Positions 32,620 to 43,089 of a stretch of DNA of 64,000 nucleotides are shown one piece after another. The notes below the pieces were generated by a model that was not told where the DNA came from, did not search any database, and saw only the letters and a list, made by a program, of their open reading frames with translations. How positions within the stretch are numbered: the first letter of the stretch is position 1; each line of letters begins with the position of its first letter. The position numbers and the translations under genes were made by a program. Source of the stretch: Cliona cf. orientalis (taxonomy: Eukaryota; Porifera; Demospongiae; Clionaida; Clionaidae); contig OZ005689.1 in the NCBI GenBank assembly GCA_963930775.1, forward strand, positions 27,012,798 to 27,076,797, read 5' to 3'.

Positions 32620-33900
32620 GGATATTATAATATTGCACAGTAAATTTACCTGAGGCTACTCATATTGCACAGTTACCAGTGCAATATGGCTAATATAGCA
32701 CACAAGGAGCCACAAAGCTATTTAAAGGGATCGATGCAGGAGGGTTTAAGCTATAGCACAAATTCGATAAATATTGAGTGTAAATACGAGAGTTGTTATG
32801 ACCTTTACTAGCCTCGAGCTCATACCCGGCCCGGGCCTTTTTAGGAGAAAGGGCTTGGTACACACTGTGTATGCATATGTTATATTTTCCCAGTGACACC
32901 TTATGGTCAGCTAACTAATAATTATTTTCAGTGGCATGTTCTAATTAAGAAATTTGGACAAACACTGTCTAAAATTACTCCAATTATGATGTCAGGAAAT
33001 TAAGTGCACCTGCTGAGTGTAACTATTTTTGAGGCACTTAAACCTTAGCATTAACAATAATTGTTGATACTGCTCTCCTGTGTGGTTATTATATATTACC
33101 GCTATTGGGCATGTATGTTCTATCCACCAAGAGAAGCAAAGGCAGCAGTGATCACTAATGTCGCCGGAACATTTGAGCAAAGTATTTTCAATGAAATATA
33201 CACAATGGAAAATGCCATATAACAGCACCTTGTTTTGTGTGGTGAGTTAGTGTGAACGGAGAAGCTAAGGCCTCTGGATGTCACTCATGTAAGTCATTAA
33301 TACTCAACCTTCACTCAATATTAGTTAGAGACTATTTATGAGGATTTTTTTAAGACTTGATATAGAATCGCAAGCATAAGTCAATTCAGGGTTCTATAAG
33401 GGCCCTAAGGTCTTTCAAATCACATGAACCGACTAAACAGTGTCTAACATGTCCAGTTGGTATAGTTTTGCATTGCTAGAGCCAGAGGGCACACTTGTAC
33501 ATGTAGGTGACTATCATATAAGACCCAATGAGTACACCCACCTGGTTGGATAGGCAAACAGTGGTTAATCAACAGGTCAAGGGAAAAAATTCGCCGTGGT
33601 CAAGCGGTCAAGGCCATGTGTAGACCGTCAAAAGATCTTGACCCCGGTCGCAGCTCTGCATGGACACAGCACCTATGGGAGTGACCCCCTCCCCTTGATT
33701 TAGCATTCACCAAACGTTTGTGCGAAATTCCCACTTCATATTGATCCACAGTCTACACTAAGACCACCCGTTTAATGGCAAACCGGAAATGATGTTTTAC
33801 TGCGTATGATTACGCACGCGCGCGTACGTATTACGCGGGTACACGCAATAATCTCGTATACGTCCGCATATCTATCCGTGTACCGCGCCCTACCCAGGAC
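32620..33900. other. No gene recognised
   Basis: AT-rich sequence with short ORFs only. A GGGCCTTTTTAGGAGAAAGG...TGGTACAC fragment near 32835 belongs to the dispersed family also seen at 25020. The last part (33790-33900) is CpG-rich and may be promoter-like. Confidence 0.4.
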
Positions 33901-33903
33901 AGA

Positions 33904-34152
33904 ATGAATTTTTCTCGTTTTCAAAGGCTCGTTTCTCGAAGCGCCTCGAACGGTTCTGTTCCACGCTACTGCTATACACTGCCACTATGGTATAGACATC
34001 GAGGATGCCTCGTTTTTGGTTCTGGAACGAGAGTTACTGATTTGCCCCCAATTCAAAGTTCCATTCAGCCAGAAAAGATCGAAAAATGGACGAGCAAGTT
34101 GAAGTATCACGAAGAAAGTACTCAAGACGAAGAGTTGGTAGCTATAACCTAG
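33904..34152 (+). CDS. Unrecognised 82-codon ORF (uncertain)
   Basis: Opens MNFSRFQRLVSRSASNGS after a CpG-rich stretch and runs to TAG 34150. The phrase VTDLPPIQ is encoded here and again, from near-identical DNA (GTTACTGATTTGCCCCCAAT), at about 34365. Part of the ORF is therefore duplicated 330 bases downstream. It could be a first exon. No homology is recognised. Confidence 0.25.
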   Translation: MNFSRFQRLVSRSASNGSVPRYCYTLPLWYRHRGCLVFGSGTRVTDLPPIQSSIQPEKIEKWTSKLKYHEESTQDEELVAIT

Positions 34153-34740
34153 CTAGTTTAGTAGCTAAAGTTTAGTATTTTCTTTGGTTGACAGTCTAGT
34201 TAACTACTACTAAGAAAATAGAACAGACTAAAGTGATAAATTATTTTCAATCTTCAAAGAGCGCTCATGGTGGCAGAGTGGTCCTGGAAGACTCGGGATT
34301 CAGCGGAATAACTGCTCTGGTACTTACCTACTTGTGGACCAAGTCCCCTAGCGCTGGTTTGATAGTTACTGATTTGCCCCCAATTCAAAGAATACGCAGC
34401 CGAAATCTTTGTCATCTCTACATCGGTCATCTCGGCACGCTTACTCTTGTTCTTGGTATCAAAGTGAAGCTCAGCTCTTCCTCTTTTCAATGGTACTTGA
34501 GATAGAACGATAGCTACCTCACACTAGAAGATACGGTTGTACATAGACATGCACTATTTTTGACCCCACATGCATGGCATGCATATCATTAACCCCCATA
34601 GGCGCCATGCAAACCGCGCGTTGACATTAAAATGTATTGTACGTATATGGACTTCCGGTGGTCTTAGTGTAGACTGTCCACTACAAAAGTTTTCAAGTCT
34701 CTCAGAATGTTTTCTGCTATACACTATATACCCCTTCAAC

Positions 34741-35152
34741 TACCGTATTTGCTCGATCAGACGCCGCTCTCGATTAGTCGCCGCTCTCAAATAGTCGCCG
34801 CACCTCCGGAAGTGTTGAACGAAATAGTGGCCGCTCTCGAATAGTAGCCGCGCCACGCCTACTATTCGAGAATACCAGCACGTAGACATGCCTCGCGACT
34901 CGTTTTTGATGGTAGGTACACGATAAACAGTCTAGAACAAGTTCTAACCTTCTCAGTTCTACATCAGCAAAGGGGCCAGAATCTCCTAGATCAGCGATAT
35001 CAATCGACCGTTTCTCTAAGGATTGCCTCTCTGGCAGCTAAAGGTATTAATAAACGCCGCTCTCGAATAGTCGCCGCTCTCGAATAAACGCCGCACAAAC
35101 TCGGGCGGTGAAATAAATAGTAGCCGCGGCGTTTGATCGAGCGAATACGGTA
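34741..35152. mobile_element. 412-bp MITE with TACCGTATT(T/C)GCTCGATC termini
   Basis: The left TACCGTATTTGCTCGATCAG and right complement TACCGTATTCGCTCGATCAA form TIRs of about 25 bases. Subterminal CGCCGCTCTCGAATAGTCGC-type words are repeated inward from both ends. A diverged relative lies at 61932-62267. Confidence 0.75.
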
Positions 35153-35447
35153 TATCACTGAACCTACTGCTTGTTGTTCTATCAACATCTGACCCATATT
35201 AAACATATCACCATCCTCTGTCACGTGAAATTGGGCCGGCATACATTTTTGCAGCTAGTCTAATTATTGTTATTCTAATTGATGCACATCACTTACATAT
35301 TAAACTGATTATTTCTGCCATAGATTGAAGTAGCCTGCAGAGCTGCTGAAGCTATAGCATGAATTAATATTTCACTGCATGAACTCTTATTAGTGCACAC
35401 TGACTAAAGGTTAAAGGTCATCATTGCTATAAATTATATTATTCCAG

Positions 35448-36038
35448 GGCAAAAGTACTGGAGAAGTACACGCAAAGTTAAAGCATTGAGATTGGACGAC
35501 TATTTCGAGTTACTTGGAAAAAAGAAACGCAGAATATTGGCGGATCCAGTGTCTGATTCCGATTCAGATTTTGAGCCATTAGTAAGGATACCGAGATCAG
35601 ATACTTCTCCAATAAATACTACCAAAATGGCAGTGTATTGATCTTACCATAGCTCAAAGTGATGATAACAGTGCTACTAGTGCCATAAAAGACCTGAAGG
35701 AGGTGACCTCGAGGATTGAGATACTTGAGGAAGATATAAGTAGGGCACTGGATAAACATGAGGAAGTAGAGAGAGGCAGGAGGATTTTATCATGTGTTGA
35801 AGAAAAGAATCGATCGCTGGAGAGGTCACTAGAGAATGTCAAAGTCCACTTGAGTTGCATTATTTGTAAATGTGTGGCTAAGTTTCCGTGGCTGGTCACT
35901 AACTGCTGTGCTGTGCTCATGTGTAAGGATTGAGCAGATAGGTGGCTGGAGCTAGATTCTACTTGTCCTCATTGCAGAGCAGTTGTTGATGTGGACGGCT
36001 GCTCACAGATAAGTGAAAAAATAATGGTCAATTGGTGA
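35448..36038 (+). pseudogene. Coiled-coil + RING-like zinc finger protein, decayed
   Basis: A splice-like acceptor (ATTATTCCAG) precedes a frame reading SDSDSDFEPLVRIPRSD. A one-base shift near 35637 leads into IDLTIAQSDDNSA, then a coiled coil (about 35690-35840) and a RING-type C-terminus: CIICKC...CCAVLMC...CPHC. One zinc-ligand position is occupied by an in-frame TGA (35931-35933), where CKDC would be expected. The frame stays open after it to TGA 36036. IDLT with acidic neighbours looks like a SUMO-interacting motif. The RING resemblance is by cysteine spacing only. Either a pseudogene or, less likely, a recoded TGA. Confidence 0.5.
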
Positions 36039-36294
36039 GCTAATAGCCACATGGGTGTGGTACCTGACAACTACATTGTGTTACTGGATCGGACTGATTC
36101 TAATAATTACGCTGCTCAAAATGTTGATACTTCCGAACATTCATCATTTTTAATCTGTACTTCTATTCAAGTTATCGCTCAATGTATTACTTCTTGGGAT
36201 TTGTAATTGTCCAACAAATTCTACTATTACACCAATCAGGTGTAACTTTTTACTCTGATAATTCTTGATCCTGACAAATCCTTGCTTTATAATT

Positions 36295-36868
36295 GGGGCG
36301 AGCCTGAGTGAGCCCCACACTAATCAGTACTACGAGAAAATCGCTGTACTTATGTATGTTTGTATGTATGTAGCGATGTCAAACGTGCTCGCTAGCTCAT
36401 AGCGCATGCGCGTAATCATTGCAGTAAAGTTGGCCGCGCTAACTCTAAATGCAGCTCAGTCACCAAAAGATGCAGCTTGCAACCATTCTAGTATATAGAC
36501 GGCTAGAAAACAAGTAAAGGTAAGGCATCAGTACAAGTATCTACAGCAAAATTGAAGGCTAGGCCTATAGTCTGGGTATAAGGACTACTAATTTCAGTAG
36601 CTAGCTAGCTAGCTGTACAATTCTGTAGCTACAAACATGTCCATGAGTAGCTAGTCAGAGTAGCCCGGCTACCTCAGTGGCAAAACTCCCAACATACTGG
36701 GGATGAATCATGCATGCTCCTCATCCCTTGGTCTTCATAGTGACAAGATAGACTGACTCACTGAGTCAGTCTATCTTGTCAGCTGAGCAACAGATAGCTG
36801 CTTGTACTAGAGGGGCATCCCAATCCCCCCTCTACTATTAAAAAAATTATGAGCGAAGGCTCGCCCCC
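36295..36868. mobile_element. Probable MITE bounded by GGGGCGAGCCT inverted ends
   Basis: GGGGCGAGCCT at 36295 and its complement ending at about 36868. The left end is itself followed by an inverted GAGCCCC. Inside are a GCGCATGCGC word (36401), a (CTAG)n tract (36598-36613) and the palindrome at 36742-36780. TIRs are short and no TSD was seen, so limits are approximate. Confidence 0.45.
36742..36780. repeat. 39-base perfect palindrome (19-bp arms)
   Basis: GACAAGATAGACTGACTCA, one central base (C at 36761), then its exact complement. It has the same architecture as the palindrome at 27401-27443 but an unrelated sequence. Confidence 0.9.
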
Positions 36869-37229
36869 TCGATGATTTACATCACCCTAGTAATAAATAT
36901 ACACTGATGATTGCAAGTGACTTGTCGGTGCATGTTCTGGTGCTAGCCTGGCAATTGTCATTGTAGTCGCTGCACAAAAGATAAAAGCACACTAAATTAT
37001 TAGAAATGATGGCTGTTAAATATTTTCCCTAGGGTCATACTTGCTCTCAGTCAGAGACAACGAATCGTTCTTCACCGTGAAAAGACATGTTGATTGAAAA
37101 CGAGTGATAGATCACGCACACCAATGTAGGTGCATGCGCAGATGTTTGTCTCACATGGGCTATTAAATTGATGAAACTTTACATTTGACTTTGATTTAAT
37201 GTCATGTTCACAGACGTTGCTCAAGACTG

Positions 37230-39235
37230 TTAGTAACAAATAAAGTTTAGCATGCAATCCTGTAACAAATTTCCATTGCCACTAACGACATTGGTAAATG
37301 ATGGATTCTGCTTTTTAATGAGTGCATCCCGTCTGATGACAAGATCAGCCCTGTTCTGTAGGGGATCAACACCAAAGGTTCCAAACTGTGTTATGGATCC
37401 TCCTTGATGTATGTATTGTTGCCTGGCAACATCACCATGTGGCAGTACTCCTACAGGGATTGGTGTGACTCCCATTCTTGTAGTGCCTTATCATTTAGAT
37501 TTCCACCGCCTGCATGTACATTGACATAATAATCACTAAGTTTGGGCATACATTGAGTCCCAGTTGATCAGCCACGAGAATTTAATCACTCCCGACTTTA
37601 TCAACAGTACTGTAATTACCTACAATAGGGTGACAATTCCATGCTTGAACGAATGCCTGAATACCAACTGTTGCAACGTTAATACGAATAAATGACACAC
37701 AGAATTTAGTGGTAGGTACATCCATATCTATTATGCCATTTTCTTCCATCTCAATAATTCTTCTCTTAATGGGGTAATTTACACGCTGGTTTACTTCTGG
37801 CCATATGCGTTCAATGGTTAACTTAAATTCTGTGATAAATATTTAGCCATTATAATGGTTGCAAAATTAATCATCATACTCAATAAGTCATGATCAATCA
37901 CCTCAGTAGATTTAGATTGGACATATGGTAGAACACCTGAAGATCCAAACCTACTTCTGATGTATATAGAGCATCGAATAAAATTCACGGCCATGGTCCA
38001 CGATTATTAATTTTGATCCCAGACACCATACTATTCCACAGCTGACCTAAATATTATGACATTGTGAATGTACTGAAGATCGATATTTCACGTCATCATA
38101 CCTAAAAACCTGATCATATATCGCCACATTATTCTTTACTGGCTAGGTTAGATAGCTTACTATCTTACCGGAGTACCCATCACGAGCAAGAACACGAGTT
38201 ACACCATACGTAGCAAGTTTTTCATTCTGATCTACATGCAATTTATGGCCATAATAATTTGCAGAGTATCTGATAGGATTAGTGCGATTGATAGTGTTGG
38301 TCCTTGACTGGTATCCATCTGGGCATACTCTGTAAAAAAAGAACTTATTCGTGCCTCGGAGATATTTTGACAAAAGGTGACCTTTCATCATATGATGAGC
38401 CAACCTATGGTATCATAATAATTAAATACATATCATGGCAGACTGTGTACTAAGTCTTTAAAGCATAGGCTCCAACTGTCCCTGAATCTCCGGGACAGTC
38501 CCGGATTTTTAGCAACTATCCCGCGTCCCGGAAGTCTCTACTACAATTGTATTATTGGTCCCGGAAGAGGTCCAGACACTGGCATAAACACTGTAGTAGT
38601 AGTACAACTAGTCACTTACTTGTGGTAAAATGAACAAGCTGCTTGTGGTAGTGCCTTACAAACTTTGGTTTTTGCAGTAGCAGCACTACAAGAGGTCTAC
38701 TAGTAAGGCTTGCAAATTCATGCTCTAGAAAGTATATTCTGGCCATTGTTGTCAATAAATTCAATCATATTGGGTGTGGTATGGGTGGAGTTTTAATTAA
38801 TGATGGGCGTATCTAGTGGGTGTGGTCTATGTCCCTGGAGCTGTTCAGGAAAAGTTGGAGCCTATGTTAAAGCTTTGACTGATTTTTACACCACTGCTGG
38901 GACTCGAGACGTAGGTACTATGAAAATTATTCTGTGACAAAGGTGAACTATGGCATAGCCTCCAATTGGGTACCAGGGCAGCCGGCGCATAAATTAAATC
39001 AAGTTTGTCATGCCATGTAGCTATGATTCATCATGGAGGCTTACTAGATATACATCTCAATGAAAAGAAAACATAAAAGTATACCTCTGACACACTTTGG
39101 GCTACAATCAAGTCTAATTGAGGTCCTTTTTTCTTCAAGATCTTATTAGATGAGCAGAATCTACGCACGCTTGGTGCAGTTAAACCACGACCGATGGAAG
39201 GATATTTCTGTTTGAGTAGCGTACAGTAAGTGCCC
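37230..39235 (-). pseudogene. Integrase-like transposon protein, decayed
   Basis: Minus-strand pieces, in order: 39235-39090 (QKYPSIGRGLTAPSVRRFC, an N-terminal HTH-like region); 38403-38143 (ANYYGHKLHVDQNEKL, YGVTRVLARDGYSGKI, matching the first catalytic region of a cnidarian/sponge integrase-core family); about 38020-37980 (VDHGREFY); 37850-37650 (IERIWPEVNQRVNYPIKRRI, FCVSFIRINVA, VQAWNCHPI); and 37475-37230 (C-terminal FGVDPLQ region). Order and phrases are those of one protein. In-frame stops (for example just after GYSGKIVSYLT) and frame changes show it is dead. A MITE (38464-38866) splits it between the first two pieces. Confidence 0.65.
38464..38866. mobile_element. 403-bp MITE, CATAGGCTCCAACT termini, 6-bp TSD
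   Basis: CATAGGCTCCAACT at the left and AGTTGGAGCCTATG at the right are exact inverted repeats. CCTGAA/TTCAGG extends them. ttaaag flanks both sides (38458-38463 and 38867-38872). It interrupts the integrase-like pseudogene. Confidence 0.8.
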
Positions 39236-40506
39236 ATTCTAAAGCACCTGTAATACAAAGTATACCCATAGTTTACCCACAGGTAGCACACAGTACTGCC
39301 CATTCTAAACTACCTATTATATAGTACTAGTACAGTGCTACAGAGCAAGTGAGTAAAATTTTTTACTACTGTGTGGTTTTTGCAGTGTTTTGTGGTTAAT
39401 TTTGCATGTATCTTTATTTAATTGATCCCCAGTTAGGTCAATGGATGGACTATCTACATGTGCAGTGGAAAGCTGATATCACCTTCTATATGGCTTTAGC
39501 ATGCAAGAATAACCAAGATTTCCAATTCTTATGTTAGGCACAGTTTCATGGGATTGGATTATAGTTAATAATCATGATTTGAATTGAAGATAGGCACCAA
39601 CTAGATACATCGTGCCAGATAAGAAGTTTTAACCACAAAGAATCACGGAGATATTCACCAAAATCAGTGGCGTATGAAGCGCGGCGGCCGGGGTGTCCAT
39701 GGCCGTCCCACTTTTTACCTTTGAGTTCACACTTACTTCAGTGATAATTATACTGGTAAACTAGACTGCAGGTTCCATTATTATTCTAGGTATGATCTCG
39801 ATTGAGCGAATTGCGAGCATTTGGTTGGTAAACCACGCCCATTCATGATCGACAGCCGCGCATGCGTAACCACACCCATAACTCTGCACAATGTGTTCCT
39901 GTGCAACTTGCAGCTGTCGCATGAATGAGACATGAGTACCGGTGGTCATAGCTCTACTAAAAGCTCCTTTGCCAATCTACCAGAGCATCCTCATCGGCCA
40001 ACAACATATCACTTTCCCAAAAGAGAATTTGGCAAGTAAACAGTGGTGAAAAGCTTTCAACCATCCTGGTCCACAAAATGGTCTTGGTTACATTATATGG
40101 AAGATCGAGATGCAGTATTATGTTTTGTATGTGCAAATCCATTGGTCGTCAAATGCTGATTCGGCTTTTATCTCAACTGGATTCTCCAATTGGAAAGACC
40201 CTACCGTGAAATTTTCCAATCATGCATCAAGCCAGTGTCACGAAGAAGCTGTCCTTAAAACAATCACACTTCCCTCTCAATTTAAAAGATGTAGCTGAGT
40301 CACTGTCAGCTCAGGCAGCCAAGGACAGGTTGGGTCGACAATGTTTCCTGAAAATTCTGTCAAACATCAAGTTCTTAGCATGACAAGATCTGCCTTTGAG
40401 AGACCATGGTCTTGACGAAGCAGACTCCAATTTCATGCAGCTGATGAAGCTAAGAGGAGAGGATGCAAGAATTTCAAGTTGGTTGCAACAAAAAACAGAT
40501 AGGTAC

Positions 40507-40872
40507 CATAGGCGTAAGAAACATTATGAGGGTGGTGGTGCTAATTATGCGCGCGAAATTTTTAGCCCCGCCCCAAATTAAATCCGAGCAGAGTTCGTGA
40601 ACTCCACAGGTTAAACTTGCTAGAATGGTAAGAAATTGGCTGTGTTCTAAGAGAAATCTTGCAGACATAATAAAGTGAGTATATGATCGTTGGTATAATG
40701 GTGTATATAGATTGGGAAGCATGAACTAACTTAGTTTTCAGCAATGGAGATAAACCTCAGCCTTGCCCAGCCCTCAGGCTACCTGGCTACCTCCAGAAAA
40801 AGTGAGGGTGCTATAGCACCCCTAGCCCCCAGCCCCCCCCCCCCCCCCCCCCCCCCGGTTCCTACGCCTATG
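40507..40872. mobile_element. 366-bp MITE, CATAGGCGTAGGAAC family, copy 1
   Basis: Left CATAGGCGTAAGAAAC and right GTTCCTACGCCTATG are inverted repeats. ggtac is duplicated at 40502-40506 and 40873-40877. The right subterminal part is a run of 24 C (40833-40856). It splits the hAT coding frame between KTDRY and the next block. Copy 2 is at 49459-49799. Confidence 0.85.
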
Positions 40873-42200
40873 GGTACACAGCACCTGACATGCAAAACGA
40901 GATGCTTAAAACCATGGCCTTGCTGATTCTGTGACAGGTAGTAGAAGTGATTTTTGCGTCTCCCTTTTTGACCATAAAGATTGATGAGACGACTGATGTA
41001 TCCAATAAGGAGCAAGTAGTGATATGCTTTTGGTGGGTAGATCAATCGTTGGAAGCTCATGAAGAGTTCATAGGTTTATATTCGGTAGAATCTACCGAGT
41101 CAGGAATGCTAATTGCTGTTATCCATGATGTTCTACAGAGGCTCAGTATATCTGTATCAAAGCTTAGAGGACAATGTTATGGTCAAGCTTCAGTGATGTC
41201 CAGTTCACAAGGAGTGGCTACTAAACTTCAACAGGAAGAGCCTAGGGCTGTGCATACACACTGCTATGGCCATGCTCTGAATTTAGCTTGTGGTGATACA
41301 ATAAAGAAATAAAAAATTATGAGAGATGCTCTGGACACAGCATACGAGATTGTCAAACTCGTGAAAAGTCTCCACGTCATGTTGCCACACTGCAAAAGAT
41401 AAAGCAAGAAATGCCCAAAAGTTCCCCTCGTATCAGAGTGCTCTGCCCAAAAAGATGGACTGTTAAAGCTGATGCTTTGCGAAGCATTATTTCTAACTAC
41501 GAAGTCCTGCAAAGGCTGTGGCTAGAGTCACTAGACTTCTTTAAGGAGACAGAGATGAAATGTCGTATTCAGGGTGTTGCATCATGTAAAGGTAGCAGCA
41601 ATGACAGTAGCTACACTACAATCAATATTATTTGTTCAGATGATAATTTTGATCTGTTTCGGAAAAGAATCACTGAAATGACTGGTGAAATGGAGATTGA
41701 TAAACCTGTTCTACTACCTCGAAGGAGAAAGCTCCCCAGACGATACGATGATGGATCTCATGAGGGGGATTTTCCAGACACTGTAGAAAACCACTACAAG
41801 ACTCTATTTCGAAGCACTTGATCTACTCATATGTGGAATTAAGGACCGTTTCAATCAGCCTGGATATAAGTTCTACTCACAACTTGAGCAAATTGTAAAG
41901 GGGGCCAAAGGAGAGCAGTACGAAGAGGAGCTCTAGTTTCTAACCGATTTCTACAAGGAAGACCGATACATCACACCTAGAACTACAATTGAGGGTTATG
42001 TCCTCCAAGATCACCTCTGAATCATCCAAGGATCCTATGTCAATCATTGGCTATCCCCGTGATCTTTCACTTCCACAGAGAGCACTAATACCAGCTGTGT
42101 GTACACTAGCTTCTCTCATTCTAGTCATGCCTGCAACTAACGCTGTAAGTGAACGGTCCTTTAGCACATAGCGTCGGGTAAAGTCATATCTGAGGAGTAC

Positions 42201-42961
42201 TAAGGACTGGGTCACGCGGGTTCATGCAATGATCGATGGGCGTGGTCAGATCAATTATAGCATAGTGCCAAATAGCTGTCTAAGACTTATTTTCACGTAT
42301 AAAACAGCATTTATGTAAAATACCGCTCACCTGGAGTTGAAATAGCCTAAAAAATCCGTTGAATAAAGCTGTTTCAGCACTCTTCACGATCATGCAGCTG
42401 CGGTGTCACGACGGGTACCACACCCACCCCTGTACAACGTATAGAGACGTGTAGAGCTAGGGCAAGCGGTCCGTGAAATCGCCTGGATATGACCCTCTAG
42501 CCGTAATTTCATAGAGTTTGGATGAAAATAAGAGATTATGCCGAAGGAAAGTGTGTAAAATAGCTGTGGCACGGAACGGTAGCGTTCATTTGATCGTAAA
42601 GAGTGGTGGTCAGCTACAAATGATGCTCTAAGAGTCAAACAAAACTTTCCAAGTAAGTTTTCTCTCGGTAGATATTTAGATAATACGTATAAATCTATAA
42701 ACAGGGAGAAGCTCCCAACAAATAAAATTTTTCGGACCGGATTTGCTATTTTGTGTTGTGGGAGTGATGTTAGTAAACATTGCGGTTTGGACCACCGGAA
42801 GAAGGCGTGGCCAGTTTGTTTACATGCATGCCTAGCAGAAGAGTAGTACTAACTGTTAGTTGTTTTCTGGTATTGTACATTTATATTCTTCAAGAGATAT
42901 TGTTCCTTGAATACCAGCCATTTTACTTAAAAATTATGATGACCCGGTCCTTAACTGGCCT
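42201..42961. mobile_element. 761-bp insertion in the hAT C-terminus with a 6-bp TSD
   Basis: gagtac occurs at 42195-42200 and 42962-42967. The left end is TAAGGACTGGGTCA, and TGACCCGGTCCTTA lies 8 bases before the right end. Removing the insertion and one TSD restores the hAT frame exactly (YLRST to ISQARLNH). No protein is recognised inside. Confidence 0.75.
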
Positions 42962-43089
42962 GAGTACCATATCCCAAGCCAGACTTAATCATGCAATGCT
43001 GCTGCACATCCACAAAAACCACTCAGATCAGTTAAGGACTCGGACCAGCTAAATTTCACTATTTTTACCATGTCTTGTAAGCATAGTTA

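Larger units (their letters stand above)
39960..43052 (+). pseudogene. hAT transposase (TTF zinc finger, DUF4371-type), decayed and twice interrupted
   Basis: Ordered pieces: a TTF-type zinc finger at about 39985-40135 (FPKREFGK, SFQPSW, WLHY, CFVC); the N-terminal core (NADSAFISTGFSNWKD, then CHEEAV) and IKFLA/LMKLRGEDARI up to 40506; the catalytic core from 40878 (KIDETTDVSNKEQVV, HCYGHALNLA); and the C-terminal dimerisation region at 42060-42200 (VMPATNAVSERSFST) continuing at 42968 as RLNHAMLLHIHKNH. The second expected catalytic Asp in RGQCYD is replaced (RGQCYGQ). Several stops and frameshifts occur, including TAG inside SFST-RRVK. Two younger elements sit inside (40507-40872 and 42201-42961). 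This family mobilises DNA by cut-and-paste; this copy is dead. Confidence 0.8.

Noticed and set aside
40833-40856. C24 run as a regulatory G-quadruplex
   Set aside because: It is the expanded subterminal part of the MITE and a homopolymer whose length may be a sequencing artefact.
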